A stretch of 64,000 nucleotides of DNA from an uncultured Vampirovibrio sp. (GTDB lineage: Bacteria; Cyanobacteriota; Vampirovibrionia; Gastranaerophilales; Gastranaerophilaceae): assembly GCA_910583875.1 (NCBI GenBank), contig CAJTXT010000002.1:352977-416976 (forward strand), read 5' to 3'. The stretch's first letter is position 1. Every line of letters starts with the position of its first letter. This document shows, piece by piece, positions 17,127 to 26,960 of the stretch. Made by a program: the position numbers and the translations under genes. The notes under the pieces are model-generated. The model saw only the letters and a list, made by a program, of their open reading frames with translations. It did no database searches and was not told the origin of the DNA.

Positions 17127-18315
17127 GATTTGGTTTTTCTCTGCCGCCTTGTTCTAAAACAATTTGTTTCAACTCAGGATATGATCCGCCCGAGCCTAAA
17201 ATTCTCTTTATACCTATAAACATGGTTGGAGTGCCATTAACTTCTTTTGAATCTGCATCTTTAACAGCTTCAATAACTTTATTTTTAATTTCTTCACTAT
17301 TAGCATCCTCTTTCAATTTTTTAATATCAAAATCAAGAAGACGCGCTTGCTCTATAATTTCTTTCTCAGTTTCAGGAGCTTGTTCAAATAATACATCCGC
17401 CATTTGCCAATACATATTCTGTTTTTGAGCTGCAAGAGCATAACGAGCTTTTAAACATGAACTTTTATGTCCCTCAAATTTCATATTATGATTACATACT
17501 TGTTCTAATGGTAAATTATGCTGAACAACTTTAACATTCTCAAATTCAGAAACAATTCTATGTAAATATACTTGAGCCATAAAACATCCGCCGCAATTAA
17601 AGTCCATATATTCATGAATTACAAGTTCTGCATCTTTAGGACCAAGCTCATTTTCACTTGCAAAAGCTTCATAGTTTTTAAACTCCTTTTTTAATTGCAT
17701 TTGTCTTGCAATCTGTGGTGCTAAAACATTTGAAATAGAAGTATAAAAAAGTATTCCTATAGCCGATAACAATATAACACCAAACGCAATTGCATAACGC
17801 GGTACTTTTATTGCTTCAATAAAGTCACTAAATGAAGTTTTTATTTCACTAATTATAGAAACTCCTTTTGTTTTAGAACTAATAGCTATTAATAAATCAG
17901 TAAAATATGTCATAAAACAGAAGATACATATAGAATCTATTTTAAATACGGAAATACAACCTAATATCATCGAAAGTATGAAAGAAATAAGTCCAACAAC
18001 AAATATATAAGATGTCGGATTTTTAAATACTTTTAAGAAACCAAGAAATTTTATATTCTGCAGCTTATCTACATATGTCATAAATAAGAAAAATAAATAT
18101 AATATAACACCCCATATAGCTAACGGAACACCAAAAAATTGAGAATATGGAGTTCTTGCAACACCATCACAATCCATTGAATCATTAATAGCACATATAC
18201 TTGGTTTTGCATCTACCGCAAAATTTGCATTGTAATAAACCAGACATAATTCTATAGAAAGTGCTAAACCTATTAAAGGCAAAATTGTAAGTAGAATTCT
18301 TTTTGTTTTTGTCAT
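17119..18315 (-). CDS. Vitamin K epoxide reductase fused to a DsbA-like thioredoxin domain
   Basis: A 398-residue membrane protein that makes disulfide bonds. The N-terminal VKOR domain has about five helices, with the loop cysteine pair 'CAINDSMDC' followed by 'FFGVPLAIWG', and the quinone-side active site 'CIFC' in 'DSICIFCFMTYF'. After a further helix, the periplasmic thioredoxin domain holds 'FNCGGCFMA' (CxxC) and a cis-Pro loop 'VNGTPTMFIG'. VKOR-Trx fusions are typical of cyanobacteria and their relatives, which supports the proposed taxonomy. The protein would oxidise exported Cys proteins and hand electrons to quinone. It ends inside queH. Confidence 0.9.
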   Translation of the reverse strand: MTKTKRILLTILPLIGLALSIELCLVYYNANFAVDAKPSICAINDSMDCDGVARTPYSQFFGVPLAIWGVILYLFFLFMTYVDKLQNIKFLGFLKVFKNPTSYIFVVGLISFILSMILGCISVFKIDSICIFCFMTYFTDLLIAISSKTKGVSIISEIKTSFSDFIEAIKVPRYAIAFGVILLSAIGILFYTSISNVLAPQIARQMQLKKEFKNYEAFASENELGPKDAELVIHEYMDFNCGGCFMAQVYLHRIVSEFENVKVVQHNLPLEQVCNHNMKFEGHKSSCLKARYALAAQKQNMYWQMADVLFEQAPETEKEIIEQARLLDFDIKKLKEDANSEEIKNKVIEAVKDADSKEVNGTPTMFIGIKRILGSGGSYPELKQIVLEQGGREKPNHD

Positions 18316-18323
18316 TATATCAC

Positions 18324-19178
18324 CTATTGAAATTGTTTCATTACATCTTTAACTGTATAATTATTACCTGCTATTTCTTTAGCCTTAGAGATAACTTCTT
18401 GATATCGTTCTTCATAAGTCGGTCTTTCTGTTTTATAAAAGACACCAGTATACAATCCTTCCGGAGCAAATGCATATTTCATTGCATTAACTCTATCTTC
18501 AACGTCATGATCATCCGGTAAATCTCTTACTAATTCTTTTATTTTTTCAAAAGATGAGACTTTATTGTATTGAACACAAGGCGAAACAATATGGATAAAA
18601 GCAAAACCTTTATGTTCTAAACCGCCAAGTATCAATTTTTCCAATTGCTTTATATCTCCGGAGTATCCTCTTGCAACATAAGAAGCATTAAAGGAAAGTG
18701 CCATTAAAACAGGATTAATTCTATCTGCAGTCCAAGCATAAGGATTGCATTTTGTAGTTGTACCTATTCTTGAGGTAGGTGAACATTGTCCTTTAGTTAA
18801 CGCATAAATCTCATTATCCATCATAATATAAGTTATATTTGGATTTTTTCTTCCTGCATGAATAAAGTGATTACCGCCAATACTTAAACCATCACCATCA
18901 CCGCCGACAGCTATAACATTAACTTCCGGTTTTGCCTGTTTTAAACCTATTGCAACAGGCAGTGCACGACCATGGATGGTGTGAAATCCATACGTCGACA
19001 TAAAAAACGGAAATCTGCTTGAACAGCCGATACCTGAAACTATTGCTGTATCATGCGTTTGATAATTTAATTCAGCCATGGCCTTTTTTAGTGCCATTAA
19101 TACAGCGTGATTGCCACAGCCCGGGCACCATGATGGCTTAACTTTTCCTTTATAATCATTTGGTTCCATTATTTTCAT
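18324..19178 (-). CDS. korB: 2-oxoacid:ferredoxin oxidoreductase beta subunit
   Basis: A 284-residue thiamine diphosphate-binding subunit. 'PSWCPGCGNHAVLMAL' carries cluster cysteines, 'SGIGCSSRFPFF' supplies the next, and 'VGGDGDGLSIGGNHFIH' is the GDG...N motif that binds ThDP and magnesium. A later Cys (VSPCVQYN) completes the [4Fe-4S] ligands. With the gamma-alpha fusion encoded just upstream it decarboxylates a 2-oxoacid and reduces ferredoxin, feeding the hydrogenase encoded in this window. KorB (2-oxoglutarate) and PorB-type relatives cannot be separated with certainty by eye. It starts 12 bases after the alpha gene. Confidence 0.9.
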   Translation of the reverse strand: MKIMEPNDYKGKVKPSWCPGCGNHAVLMALKKAMAELNYQTHDTAIVSGIGCSSRFPFFMSTYGFHTIHGRALPVAIGLKQAKPEVNVIAVGGDGDGLSIGGNHFIHAGRKNPNITYIMMDNEIYALTKGQCSPTSRIGTTTKCNPYAWTADRINPVLMALSFNASYVARGYSGDIKQLEKLILGGLEHKGFAFIHIVSPCVQYNKVSSFEKIKELVRDLPDDHDVEDRVNAMKYAFAPEGLYTGVFYKTERPTYEERYQEVISKAKEIAGNNYTVKDVMKQFQ

Positions 19179-19190
19179 ATATACCTCTTC

Positions 19191-20981
19191 TTAAAAACGA
19201 GTATGTTTATTTGTTAATAGTGCACTTTTTTGCTTTTGAAGAGAATCTACTCTTTCAATTTCTTCAAAAATTTCTTCAGGAGTAAAAGGTGTTCCGTCAT
19301 ATTTCAAGAATTCCAAAACATCTGTTCCTTTATTTATGTGCGCACATCTTTCAACAATTGTGGATTTAAATTGAGCATTATAATTCGCTTCAATCACAAT
19401 AACAACATCTTTATTCTTTACAAAGCCTTTAATCCAATCAGTAGGAAGAGGATATAAAGTTCTTGGATATAATGCTTGAACCTTTATACCTTTTTCTTTT
19501 GCTTTATCAATAGCTTCAAATACGGGACCGGAAGTTGAACCCCAGCTTATTATACCAATTGAAGCTTCTTCATCACCATAAGTTTTAGCCTTTGAGAATT
19601 GTCCTGCTGCTGTTTCAAGCTTTCTAAATCTTTTCTCTGTCATTTGCTTATGGACTTCCGGTGCAGGAGTAGGAGCATTAGCTTCTGTATGCTCTAAACC
19701 TGTTATTACATGTTCACCATACTTATCACCAACACTTGCAATCGGAGAAATTCCGCTTGGAGTATCTTCATATCTGTTATAAACATCGCCTTCTTTTAAT
19801 TCAGGCTTTTGTCTGTTAATAATCTTGAGATTTTCAATATCAATCAAATCTACGCATTCTCTTCTAGGTCCAAGTGATGCATCAGAAAGGACTATAACAG
19901 GAACTTGATATTGTTCCGCAAAATTAAAGGCATTTACTGTTTGGTAGAAACAATCAGCAACATTCATTGGAGCTAATACTATCTTAGGACAGTCACCATG
20001 AGTGCCGTACATAGCAGCAAATAAATCACTTTGTTCTGTTTTAGTCGGAACACCTGTTGAAGGACCGCATCTTTGAACATCAGCAATAACAACAGGAAGT
20101 TCTGCCATTGAAGCAAGTCCTAAAGCCTCTTGCATTAAAGAAAACCCTGGACCAGATGTTGCAGTCATTGATTTTACTCCGGCATAAGAGGCACCAAGCG
20201 CATAATTTATAGCTGCAATTTCATCTTCACATTGAACCATTTTTCCGCCAAATTTTGGAAGTTCTTTTGCCAACCATTCCATAATTTCTGTAGCCGGAGT
20301 AATAGGATAACCAGCAAAAAATCTGCATCCTGCTGTAAGAGCAGCTAAACCAATAGCTTCATTACCGGACATAATTAATTTTGCACCTGTAGAAGCCATT
20401 TGAACTTTATCGTAATTATCTTTTCTTTCAAGTTCTTTTTCTTCATATTCAAAACCTGCATTTAAAGCCTGTTTATTTGAGTCAATTACAGCTTGCGGTT
20501 TTAATTTATATCTTAATTCAATATCTTTTAAAATTTGTTCTTCTAAATGAAGATTTTTCAATATACCAACAACTATACCAAGCGCAACCATATTTCTAGA
20601 ACGTTCACTACCAAGCTGCTTTGCTATAGTTCCTAACGGTATTGGATAAATTACAATATCATCACGTTTCTCTTTTAGTTCAGATACTATATTTTCATCG
20701 TATATTAAAATTCCATTTGGAGCTATCGTTTTTAAGCCTTCATAAATAGTATCTTCATCAAGACAGACTAAAATATCTGTATCACCTGTAGCTGTAAGCG
20801 CCTTATGTTCACTTATTCTTAATGTATAATAACATTTTCCGTCACCTCTTATTTCTGATGGAAATGCTCTATATGTCGTTACATAATATCCTTTTCTCGC
20901 TGTTGCATACGACAATATATCCCCGGCACTTATAATCCCTTGACCTGAAGTTCCTGAGATTTTTATTCTTAAATCTTTCAT
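19191..20981 (-). CDS. korA: 2-oxoacid:ferredoxin oxidoreductase, gamma-alpha fusion subunit
   Basis: A 596-residue fusion. Residues 1-180 are the gamma domain ('IKISGTSGQGIISAGDIL', 'SEIRGDGKCYYTLRIS'). From about residue 195 the alpha domain follows, with 'MSGNEAIGLAALTAGCRFFAGYPITPATEIMEWL', the 'CEDEIAAINYALGASYAG' segment, 'ATSGPGFSLMQE' and the later 'GISWGSTSGPVFEAI' region. The fused order gamma-alpha is common in bacterial KorA. No separate ferredoxin (delta) gene is adjacent, so a free ferredoxin is the likely acceptor. It forms a two-gene operon with the beta subunit. Confidence 0.9.
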   Translation of the reverse strand: MKDLRIKISGTSGQGIISAGDILSYATARKGYYVTTYRAFPSEIRGDGKCYYTLRISEHKALTATGDTDILVCLDEDTIYEGLKTIAPNGILIYDENIVSELKEKRDDIVIYPIPLGTIAKQLGSERSRNMVALGIVVGILKNLHLEEQILKDIELRYKLKPQAVIDSNKQALNAGFEYEEKELERKDNYDKVQMASTGAKLIMSGNEAIGLAALTAGCRFFAGYPITPATEIMEWLAKELPKFGGKMVQCEDEIAAINYALGASYAGVKSMTATSGPGFSLMQEALGLASMAELPVVIADVQRCGPSTGVPTKTEQSDLFAAMYGTHGDCPKIVLAPMNVADCFYQTVNAFNFAEQYQVPVIVLSDASLGPRRECVDLIDIENLKIINRQKPELKEGDVYNRYEDTPSGISPIASVGDKYGEHVITGLEHTEANAPTPAPEVHKQMTEKRFRKLETAAGQFSKAKTYGDEEASIGIISWGSTSGPVFEAIDKAKEKGIKVQALYPRTLYPLPTDWIKGFVKNKDVVIVIEANYNAQFKSTIVERCAHINKGTDVLEFLKYDGTPFTPEEIFEEIERVDSLQKQKSALLTNKHTRF

Positions 20982-21068
20982 GAAGTTATACTCCTCTCAA
21001 TATCATTGTATAACTAAAAATTTAAATCATATAATAATTAACTCTTTTTAATATTTACTATTATAAAA

Positions 21069-22592
21069 TTATAAATTCCAATATAATTTCTCAATAGGCG
21101 CATATTTATCTGTATACACAATGTTTCTAAGCTTTACGTCCTTATATTCCGTATCTTTCAACATACTATTTATTTGCTTTATATTTTCTGTTTCCTCATT
21201 ATATGCAAGTATGATAGCTGAAAAATAGATGTCTCCATCATATTCATCAAATGAATAAACTTTAATATTAGGAAAAATTGTACTTAAATTTGTATAAACT
21301 TGATTTAAAAAATTATTATACAAACCTTCTTTTGCTGCAAAAATATTCAAAACTAAAATGCCATCTTTACTTAAGATTGAATTTATGTTTTTAAAAGTAT
21401 CAATTGTTATTAAATGTCCTTTTATTAAATCTTGAGAGTACATATCCCAATAGATTAAATCATAATGTTTATGAGGGTTCAATGCCATTTTATTTAAATA
21501 AATTCGACCATCTTCATGTATAATTTTTAACTTTTTATCTTCTTTCAAATTAAAATACTTTTTACCTATTTCTGTTATATATTTATCTATTTCAACTGCA
21601 TCAATATGAATATTTTGCAGATTATTTTCGTTTGCATAGAATAAAACTGCATTAGTCAAAACCCCAACACTATTACCTAAAATTAAAACATTATCCTTTT
21701 TTATTTTTTTGGGAAAAACAGAAAAAAAGATTTCATTATAACCAACAATTGCATCAATTGGATTTTCATTTTTCTTTATTAGAGATAAATATCCCCCTGC
21801 AAGATTCGTAATTGCTCTTGTATTATCATCTTCAAAGTCGCAGACTGATAAATATTGATAAGGCGTAGTTTTTGAATAAATAGAACAGCCATAAACTTTA
21901 AAATACTTACTGTTAGTGTGTTTTGGTATTTCTATAAATAAAAAACTTAATAATAAAAAGCATAGCTGAATAATTATTATTGAACTAAAGACTTTTTTTT
22001 TAGAAGTCATGTCACTTAAGTAACATAAAATTGAAGCAATAAAGATAAATGCACTAATTGCAAAAGAAATAACTTCCAGTCCAAAGAAAACGACTAATAT
22101 AAAACCGCATAAAAATGTACCAACTATAGAACCAATAGTTGAAATTGCATAAAATTTACCGATTATTTTACCAGTTTCATCAACAAGAATATTTCTTTGG
22201 TGTATTGCTAATTTTATAATGTATGGTGATACAATTCCTAACAAAATAGAAGGAACAACAAATAAATATAATGAAGCAATAATTGAAGCAATATATATGT
22301 TTAAACTATTATAAAAAATAAGAAATTTCAAAAAAGGAAATTGTGTAAAAGCTGTAAACAGAGTATACAAACCTGCTGAAAAAATAATTAAAGATAATGT
22401 TTTAGAAGAAGAATTTTTATCAGAAAGCTTACCGCCTATGTAATAACCGATACTCAATGATGCCATTATTATACCAATTGTACTTGTCCATATTATAAAA
22501 TTAGAACCTAAATAAGGAGTAATAACCCTTACACCTGCAATTTCTATTATCATTATAGAAGCACCAATGATAAATGAAACTATTTCTAACAT
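21069..22592 (-). CDS. Membrane-fused spermidine-synthase-like protein
   Basis: A 507-residue protein: residues 1-205 are seven or eight hydrophobic helices ('MLEIVSFIIGASIMIIEIAGVRVITPYLGSNF', then a GGKLSDK loop), and the C-terminal half is an aminopropyltransferase-type Rossmann domain with 'VLILGNSVGVLTNAV', 'IDAVEIDKYI', 'IHEDGRIYL' and 'YDLIYWDMYS'. Such fused MFS/spermidine-synthase proteins are widespread. Many do not make polyamines, and I see no adjacent decarboxylase. The gene follows the aminotransferase 9 bases downstream in the same direction. Function is uncertain beyond the fold. Confidence 0.8.
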   Translation of the reverse strand: MLEIVSFIIGASIMIIEIAGVRVITPYLGSNFIIWTSTIGIIMASLSIGYYIGGKLSDKNSSSKTLSLIIFSAGLYTLFTAFTQFPFLKFLIFYNSLNIYIASIIASLYLFVVPSILLGIVSPYIIKLAIHQRNILVDETGKIIGKFYAISTIGSIVGTFLCGFILVVFFGLEVISFAISAFIFIASILCYLSDMTSKKKVFSSIIIIQLCFLLLSFLFIEIPKHTNSKYFKVYGCSIYSKTTPYQYLSVCDFEDDNTRAITNLAGGYLSLIKKNENPIDAIVGYNEIFFSVFPKKIKKDNVLILGNSVGVLTNAVLFYANENNLQNIHIDAVEIDKYITEIGKKYFNLKEDKKLKIIHEDGRIYLNKMALNPHKHYDLIYWDMYSQDLIKGHLITIDTFKNINSILSKDGILVLNIFAAKEGLYNNFLNQVYTNLSTIFPNIKVYSFDEYDGDIYFSAIILAYNEETENIKQINSMLKDTEYKDVKLRNIVYTDKYAPIEKLYWNL

Positions 22593-22601
22593 ACTACACC
22601 A

Positions 22602-23783
22602 TTATATTTCTTTTAATGCTTCTGCCAAACGTTTAATACCTGTTTTTATTGTATCTTCATCCGCATTTGTATAATTTAAACGCAAAGTGTTAACTTTATC
22701 AGGATTTACGTAGAATGGATGACCTGGAACAAAGGCTACATTCTTAGCAATAGCTTTATCAAACAATGTAAGAACATCTTTTCCCTCTTCTAATGTTACC
22801 CAAGTAAACATTCCGCCTTTTGGATGAGTAAATTTAACATTTTTAGGAAAATATTCTTCCATTGCACTAACCATTGCTGTTGCTTGAGATTTATACAATG
22901 CTTTAATTTTTTCAATATGTTTATCTAAATCATTATTGTATAAATAATCAGAAATTAAATACTGTCCAAAAATATTTGAATGCAAATCTGATGCTTGTTT
23001 TGCGGTTTCTAACATTTTTATTATTTCTTTATTTGCAATAATATAACCTAAGCGCATCCCAGGGGTTACTATTTTAGAGAAAGAACCCAAATAAATATTT
23101 TTTTCTGTTTGATTTAATCCAATATATGGAATTCTTTCGCCTTCTTCAAATCTCAATTCACCATAAGGATCATCTTGAATTAAAATCATATCTTCATCTT
23201 TTATAACTTCAAAAACTTTTTCTCTGTTTTCTTTTGTATATGTTAAACCTGTTGGATTTTGGAAGTTTGGAATTAAATATGCAACTTTTGGTTTATGAGT
23301 TTTTATTGTATTTTTTAAATCTTCAATATCTAAACCATCATCATTTAACTGTGTTTGAACAAATTCTGCTCTATACATGCAAAAAGACTGTAACAAGCCT
23401 AAGTATGAAGGCTTTTCAACCATTACTTTATCACCTTCATTAACAAAAACTTTACCAATTAAATCTAAAGCTTGCTGCGAACCAGTTGTTATAATTACAT
23501 TATCAATTGTAATATCCATACCCCAAGTTTGTTTATATCTATCAACAATATATTGACGAAGACTATCTAAACCTAAAGTTGTTGAATATTGATATATTTT
23601 AGAACCAAATTTATCAGCAATTCTATTCATTGAAACTTTCAAGGCTTCCTGCGGAAAAGAAATTGGATTAGGAAGTCCGCCAGCAAAAGAAATTATTTCA
23701 GGGTTTTGAGTCACCTTTAATATTTCTCTTATAAACGATGAAGGCGTATTTTTAATTCTTTGTGAATAGTATTGTTCAAACAT
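22602..23783 (-). CDS. PLP-dependent aminotransferase (class I, MocR/LysN-like)
   Basis: A 393-residue fold-type I aminotransferase. 'ISFAGGLPNPISFP' opens the domain, 'TTGSQQALDLIGKVF' is the cofactor phosphate region, 'PNFQNPTGLTY' carries the Asn, 'IQDDPYGELRF' the Asp-Tyr pair, and 'YLGSFSKIVTPGMRLGYI' the Schiff-base Lys with the following Arg. The closest well-known group is the 2-aminoadipate/aromatic aminotransferases related to LysN. The exact amino acid substrate is not readable. It leads a probable two-gene operon with the spermidine-synthase-like gene. Confidence 0.88.
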   Translation of the reverse strand: MFEQYYSQRIKNTPSSFIREILKVTQNPEIISFAGGLPNPISFPQEALKVSMNRIADKFGSKIYQYSTTLGLDSLRQYIVDRYKQTWGMDITIDNVIITTGSQQALDLIGKVFVNEGDKVMVEKPSYLGLLQSFCMYRAEFVQTQLNDDGLDIEDLKNTIKTHKPKVAYLIPNFQNPTGLTYTKENREKVFEVIKDEDMILIQDDPYGELRFEEGERIPYIGLNQTEKNIYLGSFSKIVTPGMRLGYIIANKEIIKMLETAKQASDLHSNIFGQYLISDYLYNNDLDKHIEKIKALYKSQATAMVSAMEEYFPKNVKFTHPKGGMFTWVTLEEGKDVLTLFDKAIAKNVAFVPGHPFYVNPDKVNTLRLNYTNADEDTIKTGIKRLAEALKEI

Positions 23784-23872
23784 AATTTTTTCCTTATACC
23801 AACTTTAATTCCAATAGATTTATAATATAACAAAATTCCAATTAACAAAAGAAATTTACACATTGCAATAAG

Positions 23873-23902
23873 AAAAAGGATTGTTAATAACAATCCTTTT
23901 TA
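23873..23902 (-). terminator. Intrinsic terminator of the Na/Pi cotransporter gene
   Basis: On the minus strand AAAAAGGATTGTT and AACAATCCTTTTT pair around a short AT loop, directly after the stop of the cotransporter gene; the 3' arm itself provides the T-run. Confidence 0.8.
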
Positions 23903-23905
23903 TAT

Positions 23906-25675
23906 TTATGCATTTTCTAATGATTTCTTCTTCGATACAGAATATATAGATTTATAATTTTCGTATTTACTAATAAATTCAATATCTTCGTCTTTATTTC
24001 TATGGTTATATTCGTGTTTATCAATAGTCTTATCTTCAAGCTGTATAACACTTGTTGCAATATTACCACAATGTGCAGCTATTCTTCTTAAATCATTTAA
24101 TAAGTCAGAAAATAAAAAGCTTATTTCTGCAGTACATAAACCATCTTTCAAACGTTGAATATGACGGTTTTTAACCTTTCTTATTATACGCTTAATAACT
24201 GCTTCTAAAGGTTCAACCTCTTGGGCTAGTTGAACATTATCTGTTTTATATGCTTCTAATGAAACTGTAAAAATTTCAGAAACAGCATGAACAATTACTT
24301 TTAGTTCTTCAACTGCATCAGAAGATAGTTTTTTCTCGCTTTCTTTTAATTTTTCTGCAATTTTTAACATATATGATGCATGGTCACCAATTCGTTCATA
24401 GTCCCCAATTGCTAATAATAACTGAGAAATTCTGTTACTGTCTTCTTCTGTTAATTCTTTTGTGGAAAGTTTTAGCATAAAGGCGCCAAGCTTATCTTCA
24501 TACATATCAATTTTAATTTCATTATTCTGAATTTGTTCAGCTTTTTTTGAATGATAACTTTTTAACATTTTTGTAGAATTAATAAAGTTAAATTCAACAA
24601 GTTCAGCCATTTTTATAGTTTGTCTGTAGCATTCTGCAATAGCAAATGCAGGTGCCATTAATAAACGTTCATCAATAAGTACATTTTTATCTTTTACTTT
24701 TTTATCTGGAACACACAAAATAGCCATTTTCTCTATTAGCTTTATAAGAGGGAAAGCAATTAAAGCAGCAAGCAAGTTAAATATGGTATGAACGACTGCA
24801 ATTCCCACAGGATTAATATTTTGAGGCATAAAACTTAATGGGAATATTTTATTCCAGATTAAAAGAACAGGCAAACAAATAGCTGCGCCAAGTACATTAT
24901 ATATAACATGTACTGCTGAAACACGTTTCGCTGCTGTATTTACACCAATAGCTGAAAGAACAGCTGATATACATGTTCCTATATTTTGTCCCATAATAAT
25001 TGGTATAGCCATTCCATAAGTAATACCGCCAACCATTGAAAGTGCTTGCAAAATACCTAATGAGGCAGCTGAACTTTGAATAAGCATTGTAACAACAAGC
25101 CCAACAATTAAGCCTAAAATAGGATTTGTAAACGCAACAAGTGTTTGCTGGAAACTTGGCATATCTGCTAATGGGCGCATAGAACCAGACATCAGTTCCA
25201 TACCAAACATTAATATAGCAAAACCAATTAAAACCGTACCAACGCTTTTACGTTTGTTACTTTTTGCTGCCATTATCATAACTACACCTATTAGCGCCAT
25301 AATAGGAGAAAAGGATTCAGGTTTTAATAATCTTATAAAGAAATTAGAACTCTGAATCCCTGATAAACTTAATATCCAAGCAGTAATTGTTGTTCCTATG
25401 TTTGAACCGATAATAACGCTAACCGTCTGTGACAATTTCATTATTCCTGAGTTAACAAGTCCAACCAACATAACTGTTACTGCCGAGGATGACTGAACTG
25501 CTGCCGTTATTCCTGCTCCAAAAATTAAACTTTTTATTGGATTTGAAGTCATCTTCTTTAAAATTCTCTCAAGCCTGCCGCCTGCAATTTTTTCAAGTCC
25601 AGAAGACATAATTGAAATACCGTATAGAAAGAACGCAAGTCCTCCACACAGCGTAAATATTGAAAAAATATCCAT
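23906..25675 (-). CDS. Na/Pi cotransporter family protein with PhoU-like C-terminal domain
   Basis: A 589-residue protein. The N-terminal half has the duplicated NptA/PNaS core with 'QSSSAVTVMLVGLVNSG' and its mirror 'LIQSSAASLGILQAL', each followed by 'GSNIGTTITAWI' and 'GQNIGTCISAVL'. The cytoplasmic C-terminal half (about residues 340-560) is helical and PhoU-like ('RISQLLLAIGDYERIGDHASYML', 'LLNDLRRIAAHCGNI'). It should import phosphate with sodium, with the PhoU part as a regulatory domain. I start at the ATG at 25675 because AAGGA lies 6 bases before it; a GTG five codons upstream has no such site. It is monocistronic. Confidence 0.88.
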   Translation of the reverse strand: MDIFSIFTLCGGLAFFLYGISIMSSGLEKIAGGRLERILKKMTSNPIKSLIFGAGITAAVQSSSAVTVMLVGLVNSGIMKLSQTVSVIIGSNIGTTITAWILSLSGIQSSNFFIRLLKPESFSPIMALIGVVMIMAAKSNKRKSVGTVLIGFAILMFGMELMSGSMRPLADMPSFQQTLVAFTNPILGLIVGLVVTMLIQSSAASLGILQALSMVGGITYGMAIPIIMGQNIGTCISAVLSAIGVNTAAKRVSAVHVIYNVLGAAICLPVLLIWNKIFPLSFMPQNINPVGIAVVHTIFNLLAALIAFPLIKLIEKMAILCVPDKKVKDKNVLIDERLLMAPAFAIAECYRQTIKMAELVEFNFINSTKMLKSYHSKKAEQIQNNEIKIDMYEDKLGAFMLKLSTKELTEEDSNRISQLLLAIGDYERIGDHASYMLKIAEKLKESEKKLSSDAVEELKVIVHAVSEIFTVSLEAYKTDNVQLAQEVEPLEAVIKRIIRKVKNRHIQRLKDGLCTAEISFLFSDLLNDLRRIAAHCGNIATSVIQLEDKTIDKHEYNHRNKDEDIEFISKYENYKSIYSVSKKKSLENA

Positions 25676-25832
25676 ATAGTTTCCTTCCACATAAAGCTCA
25701 AATGAGCATATATTTTCACTCTAACATAAGCATTTTTTTTCTTCAATCAGCAAATATAAAATATCAAAAAATATAAATATTAAATATTATTCTTTCTTGA
25801 CTTTACTTTGATGTTACTTTACTATTCTTCCT

Positions 25833-26315
25833 ATGACTGAAAAGAAATTAAAGGTAGAAATATATACAGATGGTGCTTGCAGCGGAAATCCAGGCGCTGG
25901 CGGCTATGGTTCTATATTAAGATATAAAGATGTTAATGGGATTTATCACGAAAAAGAACTTAGTGCAGGCTATAAACTAACTACAAATAATAGAATGGAA
26001 TTGCTAGCTGTAATTACAGGGCTTGAAGCATTAAAAAAACCTTGTGAAGTAACTATAACTTCGGACAGTAAATATTTTATAGATGCCTTTGAACAAAAAT
26101 GGATAGAGGGCTGGCAAAAAAATAATTGGAAAAATGCTTCAAAAAAACCTGTAAAAAATGTTGATTTATGGCAAAGATTATTAACAGCTATGAAACCGCA
26201 TGATATTGATTTAGTATGGATAAAAGGTCATAATGGCCACGAATTTAATGAAAGATGCGATAAGCTTGCCGTTGCCGCATCAAAATCAGACAATTTATTA
26301 GATGATAATATATAA
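25833..26315 (+). CDS. rnhA: Ribonuclease HI
   Basis: A 160-residue RNase HI that cleaves RNA in RNA-DNA hybrids. The carboxylate active site is intact: D13 in '[16 protein letters not shown]', E56 in 'NNRMELLAV', D78 in 'TSDSKY', and the late Asp in 'NERCDKLA', with the catalytic-loop His in '[10 protein letters not shown]'. It has full family length and no fusion. It is followed 2 bases later by the endonuclease III gene, giving a two-gene nucleic-acid maintenance unit. Confidence 0.95.
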   Translation: MTEKKLKVEIYTDGACSGNPGAGGYGSILRYKDVNGIYHEKELSAGYKLTTNNRMELLAVITGLEALKKPCEVTITSDSKYFIDAFEQKWIEGWQKNNWKNASKKPVKNVDLWQRLLTAMKPHDIDLVWIKGHNGHEFNERCDKLAVAASKSDNLLDDNI

Positions 26316-26317
26316 GT

Positions 26318-26959
26318 ATGATTAAGAATTTTAATAAAATAATTAAAAATATAAAAGAAATGAATCTTCCTCAAACTGAATTTGTAAAATTTATGGAAGA
26401 TATTCATGACCCTTTTATTGTGCTTATTGCCTGTATATTGTCACTAAGAACAAACGATAGAACAACATACCCAGCAACAATGCGAATGCTAAAATTAGGA
26501 AGAACACCTAAAGATTTTCTTACCGTTAAACTTGAAGATATGGAACAGGCAATATATCCTGTTGGTTTTTATAAAAATAAAGCAAAGCAAATTTTAGATA
26601 TTGCTTATGAGCTATATCATAATCATAACAGCGTAGTTCCTAAAGAAATTGAAGAACTTATAAAATTTAAAGGAGTTGGAAGAAAAACAGCAAACCTTGT
26701 ACAATCAAAAGGCTATAATATGCCAAGTATTTGTGTTGATGTTCATGTTCATAGAATTTCAAACAGGCTTGGATTTGTTGAAACAAAAGAACCGGAAGAG
26801 ACTGAATTTGCATTAAAAAACCAGCTTCCTAAAGAAAGCTGGTCTGAAATAAATACTTTATTTGTAACGTTAGGTCAAAATGTATGTAAACCTACAAAAC
26901 CGGATTGTTCAAAATGTAATCTATGCAAGTATTGCAAACATTTTATACAGAACAACTAA
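26318..26959 (+). CDS. nth: Endonuclease III (DNA glycosylase/AP lyase)
   Basis: A 213-residue base-excision repair enzyme for oxidised pyrimidines. The helix-hairpin-helix 'IKFKGVGRKTANLVQS' contains the catalytic Lys, the GPD-type loop follows with the catalytic Asp in 'CVDVHVHRISNRLG', and the C-terminus has the [4Fe-4S] motif (CKPTKPDCSKCNLC, CX6CX2C then C). The length matches the family. It is co-transcribed with rnhA and converges on the SEC-C gene with a 1-base gap. Confidence 0.95.
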   Translation: MIKNFNKIIKNIKEMNLPQTEFVKFMEDIHDPFIVLIACILSLRTNDRTTYPATMRMLKLGRTPKDFLTVKLEDMEQAIYPVGFYKNKAKQILDIAYELYHNHNSVVPKEIEELIKFKGVGRKTANLVQSKGYNMPSICVDVHVHRISNRLGFVETKEPEETEFALKNQLPKESWSEINTLFVTLGQNVCKPTKPDCSKCNLCKYCKHFIQNN

Positions 26960-26960
26960 A